From Saprospiraceae bacterium (GTDB lineage: Bacteria > Bacteroidota > Bacteroidia > Chitinophagales > Saprospiraceae): DNA of 64,000 nucleotides. The stretch lies in the NCBI GenBank assembly GCA_029262995.1, contig JAJCYH010000009.1, positions 60,956 through 124,955 of the forward strand. The letters are read 5' to 3'. Below the pieces are notes generated by a model, which saw only the letters and a list, made by a program, of their open reading frames with translations, searched no databases and was not told where the DNA came from. Shown piece by piece: positions 54,064 through 63,103 of this stretch (position 1 is its first letter; each line of letters opens with the position of its first letter). The position numbers and the translations under genes were made by a program.

Positions 54064-57000
54064 ATGAAAAAAATATCCTTATTATTTCTGATGCTCTCTC
54101 TTCTATGTTTCAATAGTTGTGAAGATGATATTGTTGGGGAGGGTGATGTAACAGAAATCATTCAGGAACCAAGCTTAACATTTGATTCTTCTGTTTCGGG
54201 TATAGTTACAAATATAAATGGTCAATCTTTAGAAGATGTCGAAGTGACATATAAAGATAAAAATTATCTTACAGATGAAAACGGGTTTTTTAAGATTGAA
54301 AATGTAATTGCTGAAGAAGATGGTGGAATTCTTAGATTTGAATATGACGATCACTTTACTAATTACAAATTCTTTATACCACAAACCAATAGACGCTCTT
54401 TCATGAGAGTGCAAATGATTCAAAGAAACCTAAGCGGTCAAATTTCTTCTTCAAATGGAGGAGAGATAATCTTAGAAGGAGGTGCCAAGCTTGTATTTCC
54501 CACAAATGCATTCATAGATGACAATAATGTGAGTTATGAAGGCGAGGTTTCTGTATATGCTCATTGGTATAATCCTGATACAAAAGAATTTAGTCCTTCA
54601 ATGCCTGGAGATCTTAGAGCGATTGATGCCTCAGGACAAATTGCTCAGTTATCAACTTTTGGAATGATGGCTGTAGAATTGGAAGCTTCAAATGGTCGAG
54701 AATTAAATATAGCTGAAGGGAAAAAGGCCAAACTTGAATTTCCTATTCCAAATGCACTTTTAAATAATGCACCAGAAGTAATTGAAACTTGGTCATTAAA
54801 TGAAGAAACAATCTATTGGGAAGAAGAAGATATTGCAACACTTGAAAGCGGAAAATATATTACAGAAGTAAGCCATTTTTCATTTTGGAATTGTGATGCA
54901 CCATTTCCATTGGTAAATATTTATGGGAAACTTATCAATCATAGTGGAGATCCATTACCTGGCCATCGTATATGCATTATTGCATTTAATGGGGCGCAAA
55001 CAGGTTATGGATGGACGGATACTCAAGGTGGATTTTCAGGTAAAGTACCTAAAAATCAAGAACTTGTGATGCAAGTAAAAGATGAATGTGGAAATGTAGT
55101 TTTTAAGGAGAATATAGGTCCATTTACTACTAATACTTCTTTTGGTGAGATTATTGTCAATGTATCAAAATCACTTACTGTTTTTGGTAGATTGGTTTGT
55201 AACGGTATGCCAATAAATTCTGGATATGCCAAAATTCAACTTAATGATTGGTTATATTATATAGCTGAAGTTAATGGAGATGGATTATTTGAACTTCCTA
55301 TTATCCAATGCCAGATTACACAAATCAGTGTCCAAGGTTTTGATCTTGAAAACGCACGTATTTCAGATGTTCTAAACTATTCAGTTAGTGGTAAAAGTGA
55401 ATTAGACGCTGGAGACATTGAGGTCTGTCAAGAATTAGATGAATATATTATTTATAAGGTAAACGGAAGTCAAGAGTTTTTAATTGAAACACCTAGCGCA
55501 AAAATTGTTGATGGAAATCTAGTCATTTCTTCCTTTATTGACTCTATTGAGTCAGGCGTTAATTTGGTTGCTCCAGGAGCAGTTATTGGTAACAATGGAG
55601 ATGTAAGTTCTTTAAACGCTCTATTATTTGATTCAACAAATAATTTATACCAATTTAATTGTAATGATAATGGAGCATTAAATTGTACCGATGTAATTAT
55701 TAATATTACAAGTTTAGGAGGAGAAGGAGATTATGTAATAGGCGATTTCATGGGCCAAAGCATAGATTTTAATGGAAATACAACATCTGTAATGGGTTCT
55801 TTTAGAATTCAGATCGATTATTCAGGAAGTTCAAGAAGTATCAGTGGTGTAAGTTGGATTGATGTTAATCAAGATGGTATCAGACAAGAAACAGAACCTT
55901 TCCTTTCCAATGTAGGTGTAACACTTTCATCACAAGAATCTTTCGATAATTTCTTTGCAGAAACGGATGTAAATGGTAATTACATAATTGACAATTTATG
56001 CCCTGGTGATTATTACATGAGAGTTTCAAATGCTAATGGTTTTGTGGTTACACTTCAAGATCAGGGTTCTGATGATTCAATTGATTCAGATGTATCTCAA
56101 CAAGGATTAGATTTGACTTTAGGGTCATTAGACCTTACCAATCTAGATATTGGGTTTATATACCACGGTAATTTAGAATGCGATTATGAAATAAATACTT
56201 ATCCTGGATGTCAAGATCCGCTTGGTGGGGTTGTTAACGTACACTGGTCAGGCATTCCTCCATTTACATTCAACTATTTTGGGCAGGGTATAAACGAGAC
56301 GGTAACTACTAGTTTATTTTCAGGAATCATGGTTGAACTAGCTGAGGGAAATTACCGTGTACAGATCATCGATGCAACTGGCAATGTCTGTTCTAAAGAA
56401 TTTGAATTAATGAACATAGACAGTATTTTATGTTCGGTAGTTACAACTCCTGAAAATTGTGGAGAAAATAACGGAACTGCATTTGTAGAAGTTTCGGGAC
56501 AGTCTTCACAATATATTTTCAGTTGGTCCAATGGAGAAAATACACAACGCATTGATAACCTATCGCCTGGAGATTATGGAGTAACCGTAACAGATCTTAA
56601 TGGCTGTGAAACAGAATGTTCTGGATTTGTTCCATCAGGAGATCTAATTATAGATATTGTAAGTGAAGAATTAGAATGCGAAAATGGCGTAAATCAATAT
56701 TTATTAACTGCTGAAGTATTCAATGGAAATGGTCAATACCAATTTGAATGGTCTGACGGACAAACCGGACAATCTGTTATTGTAGAAGCAGTTAATCAAA
56801 CTTTTTTCGTGCTTGTAAGCGATCTAAATGGTAATTGCTTTGCAGAAGCTATTATAGACTTGGATGTTGCATTTGGAGAAATTGATGGAATGGTTTGGTT
56901 AGACGATCTTGGAGGAACTTCCGATATCTATGATCAAGGTTTGGAAGTAGGCGTAGATAGTTTGCTTGTAGAATTGTTTTCAGCAGATAATCTGATTACA

Positions 57001-57237
57001 CCTATGAACACAACTTTAACAAATGATTCTGGTGCTTATCATTTTGGATTTATAGGACCCGGAGACTATGCTCTTAGGTTTACTCCTATCAACAATCTGA
57101 TCTTTGTCTCAAAGGATATAGGAATGAATGATAATATAGATAGCGATGTAGATCCCAATACTGGATTTACTGATATCTTTACCGTAGATGGTTGTAACCC
57201 AATAACAGATGTATTTGCAGGACTAAAAGAAAATTAA
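54064..57237 (+). CDS. Large modular surface lipoprotein with carboxypeptidase-regulatory-like, SdrD B-like and SprB-like modules
   Basis: A 1057-residue lipoprotein: signal MKKISLLFLMLSLLCFNSC with Cys19 as lipidation site. A carboxypeptidase-regulatory-like fold comes first (~43-110: VSGIVTNINGQSLEDVEV), then a larger beta-rich region with further such folds (IYGKLINHSGDPLPGHRI, GWTDTQGGFSGKVP). An SdrD B-like module is at ~594-700 (GVSWIDVNQDGIRQETEP, NVGVTLSSQE), SprB-like repeats (SWSNGENTQRIDNLSPGDYGVTV, within ~795-865) and a second SdrD B-like module (~940-1050). No T9SS sorting domain, so it reaches the surface, if it does, by lipidation. First gene of an operon with an ECF sigma factor 11 bases downstream. 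Role unknown; possibly the output or the sensed partner of that sigma system. Confidence 0.8.
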   Translation: MKKISLLFLMLSLLCFNSCEDDIVGEGDVTEIIQEPSLTFDSSVSGIVTNINGQSLEDVEVTYKDKNYLTDENGFFKIENVIAEEDGGILRFEYDDHFTNYKFFIPQTNRRSFMRVQMIQRNLSGQISSSNGGEIILEGGAKLVFPTNAFIDDNNVSYEGEVSVYAHWYNPDTKEFSPSMPGDLRAIDASGQIAQLSTFGMMAVELEASNGRELNIAEGKKAKLEFPIPNALLNNAPEVIETWSLNEETIYWEEEDIATLESGKYITEVSHFSFWNCDAPFPLVNIYGKLINHSGDPLPGHRICIIAFNGAQTGYGWTDTQGGFSGKVPKNQELVMQVKDECGNVVFKENIGPFTTNTSFGEIIVNVSKSLTVFGRLVCNGMPINSGYAKIQLNDWLYYIAEVNGDGLFELPIIQCQITQISVQGFDLENARISDVLNYSVSGKSELDAGDIEVCQELDEYIIYKVNGSQEFLIETPSAKIVDGNLVISSFIDSIESGVNLVAPGAVIGNNGDVSSLNALLFDSTNNLYQFNCNDNGALNCTDVIINITSLGGEGDYVIGDFMGQSIDFNGNTTSVMGSFRIQIDYSGSSRSISGVSWIDVNQDGIRQETEPFLSNVGVTLSSQESFDNFFAETDVNGNYIIDNLCPGDYYMRVSNANGFVVTLQDQGSDDSIDSDVSQQGLDLTLGSLDLTNLDIGFIYHGNLECDYEINTYPGCQDPLGGVVNVHWSGIPPFTFNYFGQGINETVTTSLFSGIMVELAEGNYRVQIIDATGNVCSKEFELMNIDSILCSVVTTPENCGENNGTAFVEVSGQSSQYIFSWSNGENTQRIDNLSPGDYGVTVTDLNGCETECSGFVPSGDLIIDIVSEELECENGVNQYLLTAEVFNGNGQYQFEWSDGQTGQSVIVEAVNQTFFVLVSDLNGNCFAEAIIDLDVAFGEIDGMVWLDDLGGTSDIYDQGLEVGVDSLLVELFSADNLITPMNTTLTNDSGAYHFGFIGPGDYALRFTPINNLIFVSKDIGMNDNIDSDVDPNTGFTDIFTVDGCNPITDVFAGLKEN

Positions 57238-57248
57238 TTATTGACTTA

Positions 57249-57818
57249 ATGTCAAAAAATCACTTAACAACGGATCAAATCATTCAAGGCTGCAGGCAAG
57301 GACATTCTTCTTGTCAAAAGGCATTGGTTGACCGTTATTCACAGCTCTTGTTTACGATATGCTTGCGTTACATGAGAGATGAGACAAAATCTAAAGATGT
57401 CCTACAGGAAGCTTTTATCAGGATATTTAAATCTCTTAAAAATTTTGATCCTGATAAAGGCTCCCTTCAGGCATGGATGAAGAAGATTACAGTTAATATG
57501 GCATTGAAGACATTAAATAAAAAGAAATTACAATATTCAGGATTTACAGTTGAAATAAATGATGCTTTAAGTGTAGAACCTTCGGCTTTAGATAATATGC
57601 AAGCTGCCGACTTACTTAAAATTGTACAATCCTTACCTGAAGGTTACAGACATGTATTCAACCTTTCTGTAATAGAAGGTTATAGTCATAAAGAAATAGC
57701 AGAGCTGTTGAAAATTGAAGAAGCATCTTCAAGGTCAAATCTATCTCGCGCAAAACAATTATTAAGAAAAAAATTAAACGCTTTTCAAAAAAATGAGTCA
57801 TGGGTCAAAATAATCTAG
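57249..57818 (+). CDS. ECF-type RNA polymerase sigma-70 factor
   Basis: A 189-residue sigma factor. Region 2 spans ~20-95 (ALVDRYSQLLFTICLRYMRDE, KDVLQEAFIRIFKSLKNFDPDKGSLQAWMKKITVN), region 4 ~125-182 (LSVIEGYSHKEIAELLKIEEASSRSNLSRAKQLLRKKL). It directs RNA polymerase to specific promoters when its anti-sigma partner is inactivated. It lies 11 bases after the modular lipoprotein and overlaps the next gene by 19 bases, so the downstream product is probably its anti-sigma factor or a coupled partner. Confidence 0.94.
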   Translation: MSKNHLTTDQIIQGCRQGHSSCQKALVDRYSQLLFTICLRYMRDETKSKDVLQEAFIRIFKSLKNFDPDKGSLQAWMKKITVNMALKTLNKKKLQYSGFTVEINDALSVEPSALDNMQAADLLKIVQSLPEGYRHVFNLSVIEGYSHKEIAELLKIEEASSRSNLSRAKQLLRKKLNAFQKNESWVKII

Positions 57819-59215
57819 ACCATTATATCAAATCAACTTTATCAGATCATCCTACGATGATCAATACTGATGAAATTTGGTCAGGTATCCAGTATAAAAA
57901 GAAAAATAGGGCCTATAGGTTTATCGCTATATTTTCTTTGATCTGCATATCTTTATTATCTGTATTCTTAGTCAGGCAAAGTGCTATTGATAAAAAGTCA
58001 AATGAACAAGCATTAAATTATAGTTCAGATGATAATGTAAACAATATTCTAACAAGTAATAAACAACTTATTAATGCGTCCGAATCAAATATTATAAATA
58101 ATAACCTTTTTGACTCATCTGGCAATCTTGAAAACAACAAGAATGTAGAAACTGCAGCCACTAATAAGCTTGAATTTAGTGATAATAAAACAATTGATTT
58201 CGATTTGAAACTAAACAATAGTTCTAATTTAAATAAAGATAAATCACCTATAGAAACTACGAAATACTACAACAAAGAAGCCTCAACAACTAAGAAATAT
58301 AATCCTTCCAATATTGAATTAAAAAAAGAAAGTCTTTATCATCAAAAAGGTGAATCTGTAAAAAAGCAGCTTTTGATTAAACCTTTGATGAAAAGTAAAA
58401 TAATTAACAAGTTTGATATCCTTCACACACCACTTAAAGAATTAGACGTTAAACATGATGCATTGCTTATGCTTATTGCTTCAACAGATTGCCCTACGTT
58501 TGAGTCTAAAAAGAATAGAATTTTTGGAGAAGTATATTCAACTTTAGATTATATTACTAGGTCTTATAATTCAAGTATTGAATCTCAAGAATACCTTTCC
58601 GAAAGAACATCTTCACAATCTTATAGACCAAGTTTTCGTGCAGGAGCACAATTCAAATACTTGTTCAATAATGGCATCTTTGTAAAGAGTGGCATTGAGT
58701 ATGGTGTAGCTAGAGAAAGGTTCAGTTTTAGAAAAGAAACAATTACAACAGAGATTAAGCCAAACCAGGTTATTAATATTCATATAGATACTAATGGAGA
58801 TACTACCCGTACGTTAGGGAACGCAGAAGTAACAATCATTGAAACAAAAAATTGGAAAGTAAAAAATAGTTATAAGTCATTTGGAATTCCTTTATCCGTA
58901 GGTTACCACATACACACTGGTCCTTGGTTTTATGCTCTAGAAGCTGGAATCATTTATAACCTAAGTTTTACATTTAAGGGGATGATTTTAGATCAATCAA
59001 TGACCCCAATTGAGGCAGGTACTTACTTCAAAGATAAAATTGGCATTAACTATACTTTTGGACTTACAGCAGGTTACCATATTCACCCTCAACTTAATTT
59101 TATTATCAAAGCTAACCTTCGATCTATAAATAATAATATCAATTCTGATATTAATATTATCGATGAAAAATATACAATGATTGGTACTGGTATAGGTCTT
59201 GAATACCAATTCTAA
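57800..59215 (+). CDS. Anti-sigma-like inner-membrane segment fused to a C-terminal outer-membrane-type beta-barrel domain
   Basis: A 471-residue protein. Residues 1-40 are a short cytoplasmic-type segment, 41-58 a single membrane helix flanked by basic residues (KKKNRAYR before), then ~170 residues of Asn/Lys/Ser-rich linker. Residues ~230-471 have a PorT-like barrel signature: FRAGAQFKYLFNNGIFVKSGIEYG, YKSFGIPLSVGYHIHTGPWFYALEAG, GLTAGYHIHPQLNFIIKA and terminal YQF. The gene overlaps the ECF sigma gene by 19 bases, the usual place for an anti-sigma factor. The combination of a helix that looks inner-membrane with a barrel-like end is odd; the linker could span the periplasm. No classical zinc-binding anti-sigma motif was seen. 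Function inferred from position. Confidence 0.65.
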   Translation: MGQNNLDHYIKSTLSDHPTMINTDEIWSGIQYKKKNRAYRFIAIFSLICISLLSVFLVRQSAIDKKSNEQALNYSSDDNVNNILTSNKQLINASESNIINNNLFDSSGNLENNKNVETAATNKLEFSDNKTIDFDLKLNNSSNLNKDKSPIETTKYYNKEASTTKKYNPSNIELKKESLYHQKGESVKKQLLIKPLMKSKIINKFDILHTPLKELDVKHDALLMLIASTDCPTFESKKNRIFGEVYSTLDYITRSYNSSIESQEYLSERTSSQSYRPSFRAGAQFKYLFNNGIFVKSGIEYGVARERFSFRKETITTEIKPNQVINIHIDTNGDTTRTLGNAEVTIIETKNWKVKNSYKSFGIPLSVGYHIHTGPWFYALEAGIIYNLSFTFKGMILDQSMTPIEAGTYFKDKIGINYTFGLTAGYHIHPQLNFIIKANLRSINNNINSDINIIDEKYTMIGTGIGLEYQF

Positions 59216-59244
59216 AATAAATTGTACGCAATTGTAATTGTAAT

Positions 59245-59280
59245 AAGGACTGTAACTTAAATGTAAGTTAGAGTCCTTTT
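59245..59280 (+). terminator. Terminator of the lipoprotein-sigma operon
   Basis: A stem AAGGACT (59245-59251) with AGTCCTT (59272-59278), extended after one mismatch by TAACTTA/TAAGTTA, followed by T residues. It lies 30 bases past the stop at 59215. Confidence 0.8.
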
Positions 59281-59285
59281 AATCA

Positions 59286-60380
59286 TCAGAAATATTCCCT
59301 TTTAAATTGCTTGTATAAATCATCAAGTAAATTTTCAATTACTTGTCTTTCATTAATTGGGAAATATTCATTTTTTAGGTTTTTAAGATTGTCAGGCAAT
59401 GCTTCTCTGTTACCTTGAATGGAATATGTTTTTGAAACCATTTCATACTTCACATTAATCGTTTGAGGATGATGATCACAATAGTTAAATTTCCTATCGA
59501 TTCTAACTCTGGCATTCCATCTGTAGATTTTTAATTCTGTAATGCATTTGACAGATGCCTTTATGGTTTTGTAATTCGGTATACTTTGCTTCACACCACT
59601 TGAATCTATATACGTTTTATATGAATCAACAATTTCTTTAGAGTAATTGTCAGTTGTAATATTTCTTGAATCTTTAATGTCCAGGTCATTAAAATGAAGT
59701 CCAATGTAACAATCAACATAATTAGGTGAATCGTTATATAAAACCTGAAAATAAATATTTGATTCCCGTTCTATTTCTCTAAATCTACTATCAATTTTTC
59801 CTTTCATCAATGGATTCCAAGAGTTTGATTCTACCAAAGTATAAATGGTTGCTGCGTTGAGGGATTCTAAGGTAAGTTTTATTAGTTCATCCTCATAATA
59901 TCCATACTTCTGAGCTCTTAAAAAGAGTTTATGTGCTTCTTTTGCAATTCCTTTATTACCATTTAAATTGTAATTATTCATTAAGCTATTGCCATCTAAT
60001 ATATATGCGTCAGCAATGTTTAAAGCCAGAGTATCCTGATCTATTTCAATCTTTTGCATAATTTCAGAGAAATCATTATTTAACCATCTTTTGCCTTTGA
60101 TGTAATCCTTGATTAATTTTTCATGACTACTATATACTCTTTCCCAATCTCTTACATCTGAACTGCGCATGTGTAGTTCTGTATCAGTCATTTCTTGTCT
60201 CAACATAGAGTCAAAGGATTTATTAAGTATATTCTTATCCTTTCGGCTTTTTGATCCTTTTTCTAGTTCTTTTAAAACTCCAGAATAGGCTTTATCGTAA
60301 TTACCTTTTTCAAAATTTTTATGAGGACTTGCACAGGAATATAAGAGTGAAACAATAAATGCAAGACAATAAATCTTCAT
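59286..60380 (-). CDS. Lipoprotein of unknown function
   Basis: A 364-residue protein. The start at 60380 gives MKIYCLAFIVSLLYSCASPHK, a lipoprotein signal with the Cys in LYSC; the longer frame upstream overlaps the murI end and is rejected. The mature protein begins NFEKGNYDKAYSGVLKELEKG, a TPR-like helical repeat region, with further helical segments (AKEAHKLFLRAQKYGYYEDEL). The C-terminal half is beta-rich and includes KFNYCDHHPQTINVKYE. No named family recognised. It follows murI by 19 bases on the same strand, so the two are probably co-transcribed. Confidence 0.65.
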   Translation of the reverse strand: MKIYCLAFIVSLLYSCASPHKNFEKGNYDKAYSGVLKELEKGSKSRKDKNILNKSFDSMLRQEMTDTELHMRSSDVRDWERVYSSHEKLIKDYIKGKRWLNNDFSEIMQKIEIDQDTLALNIADAYILDGNSLMNNYNLNGNKGIAKEAHKLFLRAQKYGYYEDELIKLTLESLNAATIYTLVESNSWNPLMKGKIDSRFREIERESNIYFQVLYNDSPNYVDCYIGLHFNDLDIKDSRNITTDNYSKEIVDSYKTYIDSSGVKQSIPNYKTIKASVKCITELKIYRWNARVRIDRKFNYCDHHPQTINVKYEMVSKTYSIQGNREALPDNLKNLKNEYFPINERQVIENLLDDLYKQFKREYF

Positions 60381-60399
60381 GTCGTTTAATTCTAGATTA

Positions 60400-61170
60400 T
60401 TAAACTTTTCCATTATCAATAGTTTCAAGGAATTCAAAATATGGTTTCAACAATTCAAAATTACATTTCCTTCCTGATACATAGAAAGAACGTCTATTAT
60501 TCTTAGAAAAATTACTATCAACGATTGAGTCCTTTAAGTGCCTAACTGTTCCACTATTGCCATCTAAAATTTGCACTGAAGCAGGAATCAACGATCTTAT
60601 AATATGTTTATAGAAAATAAAATGAGTGCAACCTAATACCAGTGAACTAAATTGCTCCCACTCAAAATTAGACAATTGAACTTTCAAGTAATCAGCTACC
60701 TGCATAGAGTCAAATTCCTTTTTCTCCGCGAAAAGTACTAATTCTTGAAGTGAAAGCTTCTCTACCCTGTTCCCTACTCCTAGTCCAATAATTAAGTTTT
60801 CAAGCTTCTCTTCTTTAAGAGTCATTAAAGTGGCTGTCAAGAGTATTCTTTTGGTGTCACTTACTTTCGCCGCTGGCTTAATGGCAGGCTCCATTCCAAG
60901 TATTGGAAAATGATATTTATTTCTCAATTCATTCACAACTACGCTAGTTGCTGTATTGCAAGCTAGAACCAGAACTTTAGGATCTAATTCTGATAGAAAT
61001 GAAATCGCCTTATTGACAAGTAGCCTAATTTCTTCAGTAGACTTTGTCCCATATGGAATATTATTGCCATCAGAAAAATAGATATAATCTTCATTAGGCA
61101 TAAGATTCATAGCCTCATACAATACAGTCAGACCACCAATACCAGAATCAAAAAATACAATCGGCTTCAT
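60400..61170 (-). CDS. murI: Glutamate racemase
   Basis: A 256-residue enzyme converting L- to D-glutamate for peptidoglycan synthesis. Motifs: FFDSGIGGLTVL at residues 6-17 with the catalytic-site Asp and Ser, the first catalytic Cys in LACNTATS near residue 70, MEPAIKPA, and the second catalytic Cys in VLGCTHF near 182. Length and start match the family. Upstream gene of a probable two-gene unit with the 59286-60380 lipoprotein. Confidence 0.95.
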   Translation of the reverse strand: MKPIVFFDSGIGGLTVLYEAMNLMPNEDYIYFSDGNNIPYGTKSTEEIRLLVNKAISFLSELDPKVLVLACNTATSVVVNELRNKYHFPILGMEPAIKPAAKVSDTKRILLTATLMTLKEEKLENLIIGLGVGNRVEKLSLQELVLFAEKKEFDSMQVADYLKVQLSNFEWEQFSSLVLGCTHFIFYKHIIRSLIPASVQILDGNSGTVRHLKDSIVDSNFSKNNRRSFYVSGRKCNFELLKPYFEFLETIDNGKV

Positions 61171-61328
61171 GAATTGAAAATTCGTTTAATTAATTGAAAA
61201 TTAAAACAATCAAAGAAGAATATAAGATATAATTAAATAAATCCTATCGGAAAATCAAATGAAATACGTAATGGTGTATAATTTTACTGTATTTTAGAAG
61301 TACATTCTAAATCAATTAAACTTAAATC

Positions 61329-61784
61329 ATGGAAGATAATTATAATCAAAATTCTTTAATCATCACCGATGATATCAAGTCATTTTTAAAAGTGACCTCT
61401 AAATGGTCAAAAATACTAGCTATAATCGGATTTGTTAGCTTAGGAATAATGGTTATTGCAGGTGTTATTTCTGCACTATTCCTAGGTTCGGCTTCAATGT
61501 CTGATACAAATATGTCTAGTATTACTGGAGGACTGGGTGGTGTGATGGCCTTTGTTTATATCATCTTTGCCATTGTTTATTACTTTCCACTTATCTATTT
61601 GTATAGATTTTCAACAAATATAAAATCTGCAGTAGACGGTGATGATCAAAATCAATTAAGTATAGCATTTGAATACCTAAAAAAACACTATAAGTTTATT
61701 GGCATTTTAACTATTGCGATAATAATACTCTATGCAATTATCTTCTTCATTGCGCTTATTCTAGGTGTAGGAGCTCTAATGTAG
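61329..61784 (+). CDS. DUF5362-like membrane protein
   Basis: A 151-residue protein with three main hydrophobic segments (about residues 27-52, 68-92 and 118-145). The segment LIYLYRFSTNIKSAVDGDDQNQLSIAFEYLKKHYKFIGI, quoted only in part elsewhere, lies between helices two and three and is characteristic of DUF5362 proteins in Bacteroidota. No signal peptide. Function unknown. A hairpin terminator follows. Confidence 0.7.
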   Translation: MEDNYNQNSLIITDDIKSFLKVTSKWSKILAIIGFVSLGIMVIAGVISALFLGSASMSDTNMSSITGGLGGVMAFVYIIFAIVYYFPLIYLYRFSTNIKSAVDGDDQNQLSIAFEYLKKHYKFIGILTIAIIILYAIIFFIALILGVGALM

Positions 61785-61795
61785 ATTGACATCTA

Positions 61796-61837
61796 TTGAG
61801 TAAATGTGGACCAATTCTACATTTGCTCAATTGTTTT
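61796..61837 (+). terminator. Terminator of the DUF5362 gene
   Basis: A 12-bp stem (61796-61807 with 61819-61830) with one G-U-type mismatch, followed by TTGTTTT. It is 12 bases past the stop at 61784. Confidence 0.75.
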
Positions 61838-61852
61838 CATAAGGCCCTCTGC

Positions 61853-62369
61853 TTATGTAAATTTTAAATCAGATGCTTTTCTATCTGTTTTAGAAAGTAC
61901 AATTGCTTCTTCATGAAGTTTTTTGTCAGCAAAGTCAATAAGCACCTCCTTTCCAGGCTCATGCTTCAATTTTAATGACGCACTTTCATGAGAGTATTTC
62001 TGGTGTTGATGCTCCATAAATTGGGTGTAACTGTAAGGGTTTTCAGCTTCAGTTCTGTATTGAAAGTAATGATACTGAATGGTAAACTGGGATGGCTGAT
62101 ATTGAGTTTTTCCTTCTGAAAAAAGTGCATCAGTTCATCGTAACGGTCATTATCAATAGTAGTCTTGGAAGGAAACCGCTCTTCAATCCTTTATTATCAA
62201 CGTTTCTCAGATCCACTAAAGACCATTCACTTTAAGTAAACCGATTAATATAATCATAAATAGTATTTCGGTTGAATCCAAGTAAAGAACCAATCTTTCG
62301 GCTGCTGAACTCTTCTAATATTAATGTAATTATCTGATTTAAATCCATTGGATCAAGTTAATTTGCCAT
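61853..62369 (-). pseudogene. IS21-family istA transposase remnant
   Basis: On the minus strand from 62369 the frame reads MAN-stop-LDPMDLNQIITLILEE, then SSRKIGSLLGFNRNTIYDYINRF, the N-terminal HTH of IstA (functional homologues read MANKLDPMDL). It is broken by at least two in-frame stops and two frameshifts. Across the shifts it recovers RFPSKTTIDNDRYDELMHFF and then AENPYSYTQFMEHQHQKY and GKEVLIDFADKKLHEEA, the region preceding the DDE core. Everything after that core start, and the istB helper gene, is missing. The relic is therefore non-functional. It lies between the DUF5362 gene and ssb and marks an old insertion. Confidence 0.88.
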
Positions 62370-62418
62370 ATTGTTTTTTGCTTTACGATATAGCGAATTT
62401 ATACATGACCTTAAAAGA

Positions 62419-62451
62419 TGGCACGGTTTGCTCCGAAATACGTGGCACGGT
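62419..62451. repeat. Two TGGCACGGT repeats, probable IS21 terminal transposase-binding sites
   Basis: Direct copies of TGGCACGGT at 62419-62427 and 62443-62451, 24 bases apart, lie just outside the istA start. IS21-family ends carry such multiple internal repeats. The opposite end of the element was not found. Confidence 0.6.
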
Positions 62452-62700
62452 ATCAGCGAAATATCCAACTTTTTCAAGAGATCGACAATTGGTAATTTAG
62501 AACTTCAGATACCACACATTTTTATACGCTCAATAAATGAATAAGCTTTTACCCACTAATTCTTCTAATTGGTATGTTATCCTACGACTTGTGGATGTAA
62601 TGTCAAATATCACAATTACCAAAACAACAATTTGCAATAGTAGTATAGTACAGTGTAAAAATTAATTTATGCTAACCTAGAAGGCCCTTAATGTAAGTTT
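62452..62700. other. Non-coding stretch between IS relic and ssb terminator
   Basis: I see no ORF, RNA or clear repeat here; it may include the outer end and target flank of the decayed IS element. Confidence 0.3.
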
Positions 62701-62701
62701 T

Positions 62702-62732
62702 AAAAGGAGAGGGTCATTAACGACCCAACTCC
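62702..62732 (-). terminator. Terminator of ssb
   Basis: Stem GGGTC (62711-62715) with GACCC (62722-62726), extended by GGAG/CTCC. On the minus strand it is followed by TTTT. It lies ~20 bases past the ssb stop. Confidence 0.75.
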
Positions 62733-62752
62733 AGAGCATAATATGGAAGTCT

Positions 62753-63103
62753 TTAGAATGGATCTTTCTTCTTGTCAAACAGCAAAAAATCACTAGCAAC
62801 TACTTCAGTTATTGACCGTGTATTTCCTTCCTTATCATTATATGTTCTTGAGGTAAGTTTTCCCTTTACCAATACTTCTGAGCCCTTAGCTAGATATTTC
62901 TGCATGTTCTCTCCTAGTTTCCCCCATGCTACAATGTTATGCCATTGTGTTTCTTGAACTTTCTCGCCCTTAGAATTTTTGTAATAATCACTGGTTGCAA
63001 TACTAAATTTAACTTTAGTTGACCCAGAGTCAAATTCCGTTAACTCGACATCCTTTCCTAAATGTCCTAATAACTGAACTGAATTTTTAATTGAACTTAT
63101 CAT
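62753..63103 (-). CDS. ssb: Single-stranded DNA-binding protein (short form)
   Basis: A 116-residue OB-fold protein: NSVQLLGHLGKDVEL at the start, VKFSIATSDYYKN, ETQWHNIVAWGKLGENMQKYLAKGSEVLVKGKLTSR (the most conserved part, quoted up to the family pattern WHxIVxWG) and ITEVVASDFLLFD. It binds ssDNA in replication and repair. It is shorter than typical chromosomal SSB (~170) because the flexible linker is almost absent, and the C-terminal tip reads KKKDPF rather than the acidic DDDIPF that recruits partner proteins. It is probably a second or accessory SSB. A 24-base palindrome lies ~95 bases upstream. Confidence 0.88.
   Translation of the reverse strand: MISSIKNSVQLLGHLGKDVELTEFDSGSTKVKFSIATSDYYKNSKGEKVQETQWHNIVAWGKLGENMQKYLAKGSEVLVKGKLTSRTYNDKEGNTRSITEVVASDFLLFDKKKDPF

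Noticed and set aside
61853..62369. Functional transposase
   Set aside because: Two stops, two frameshifts and loss of the catalytic core.
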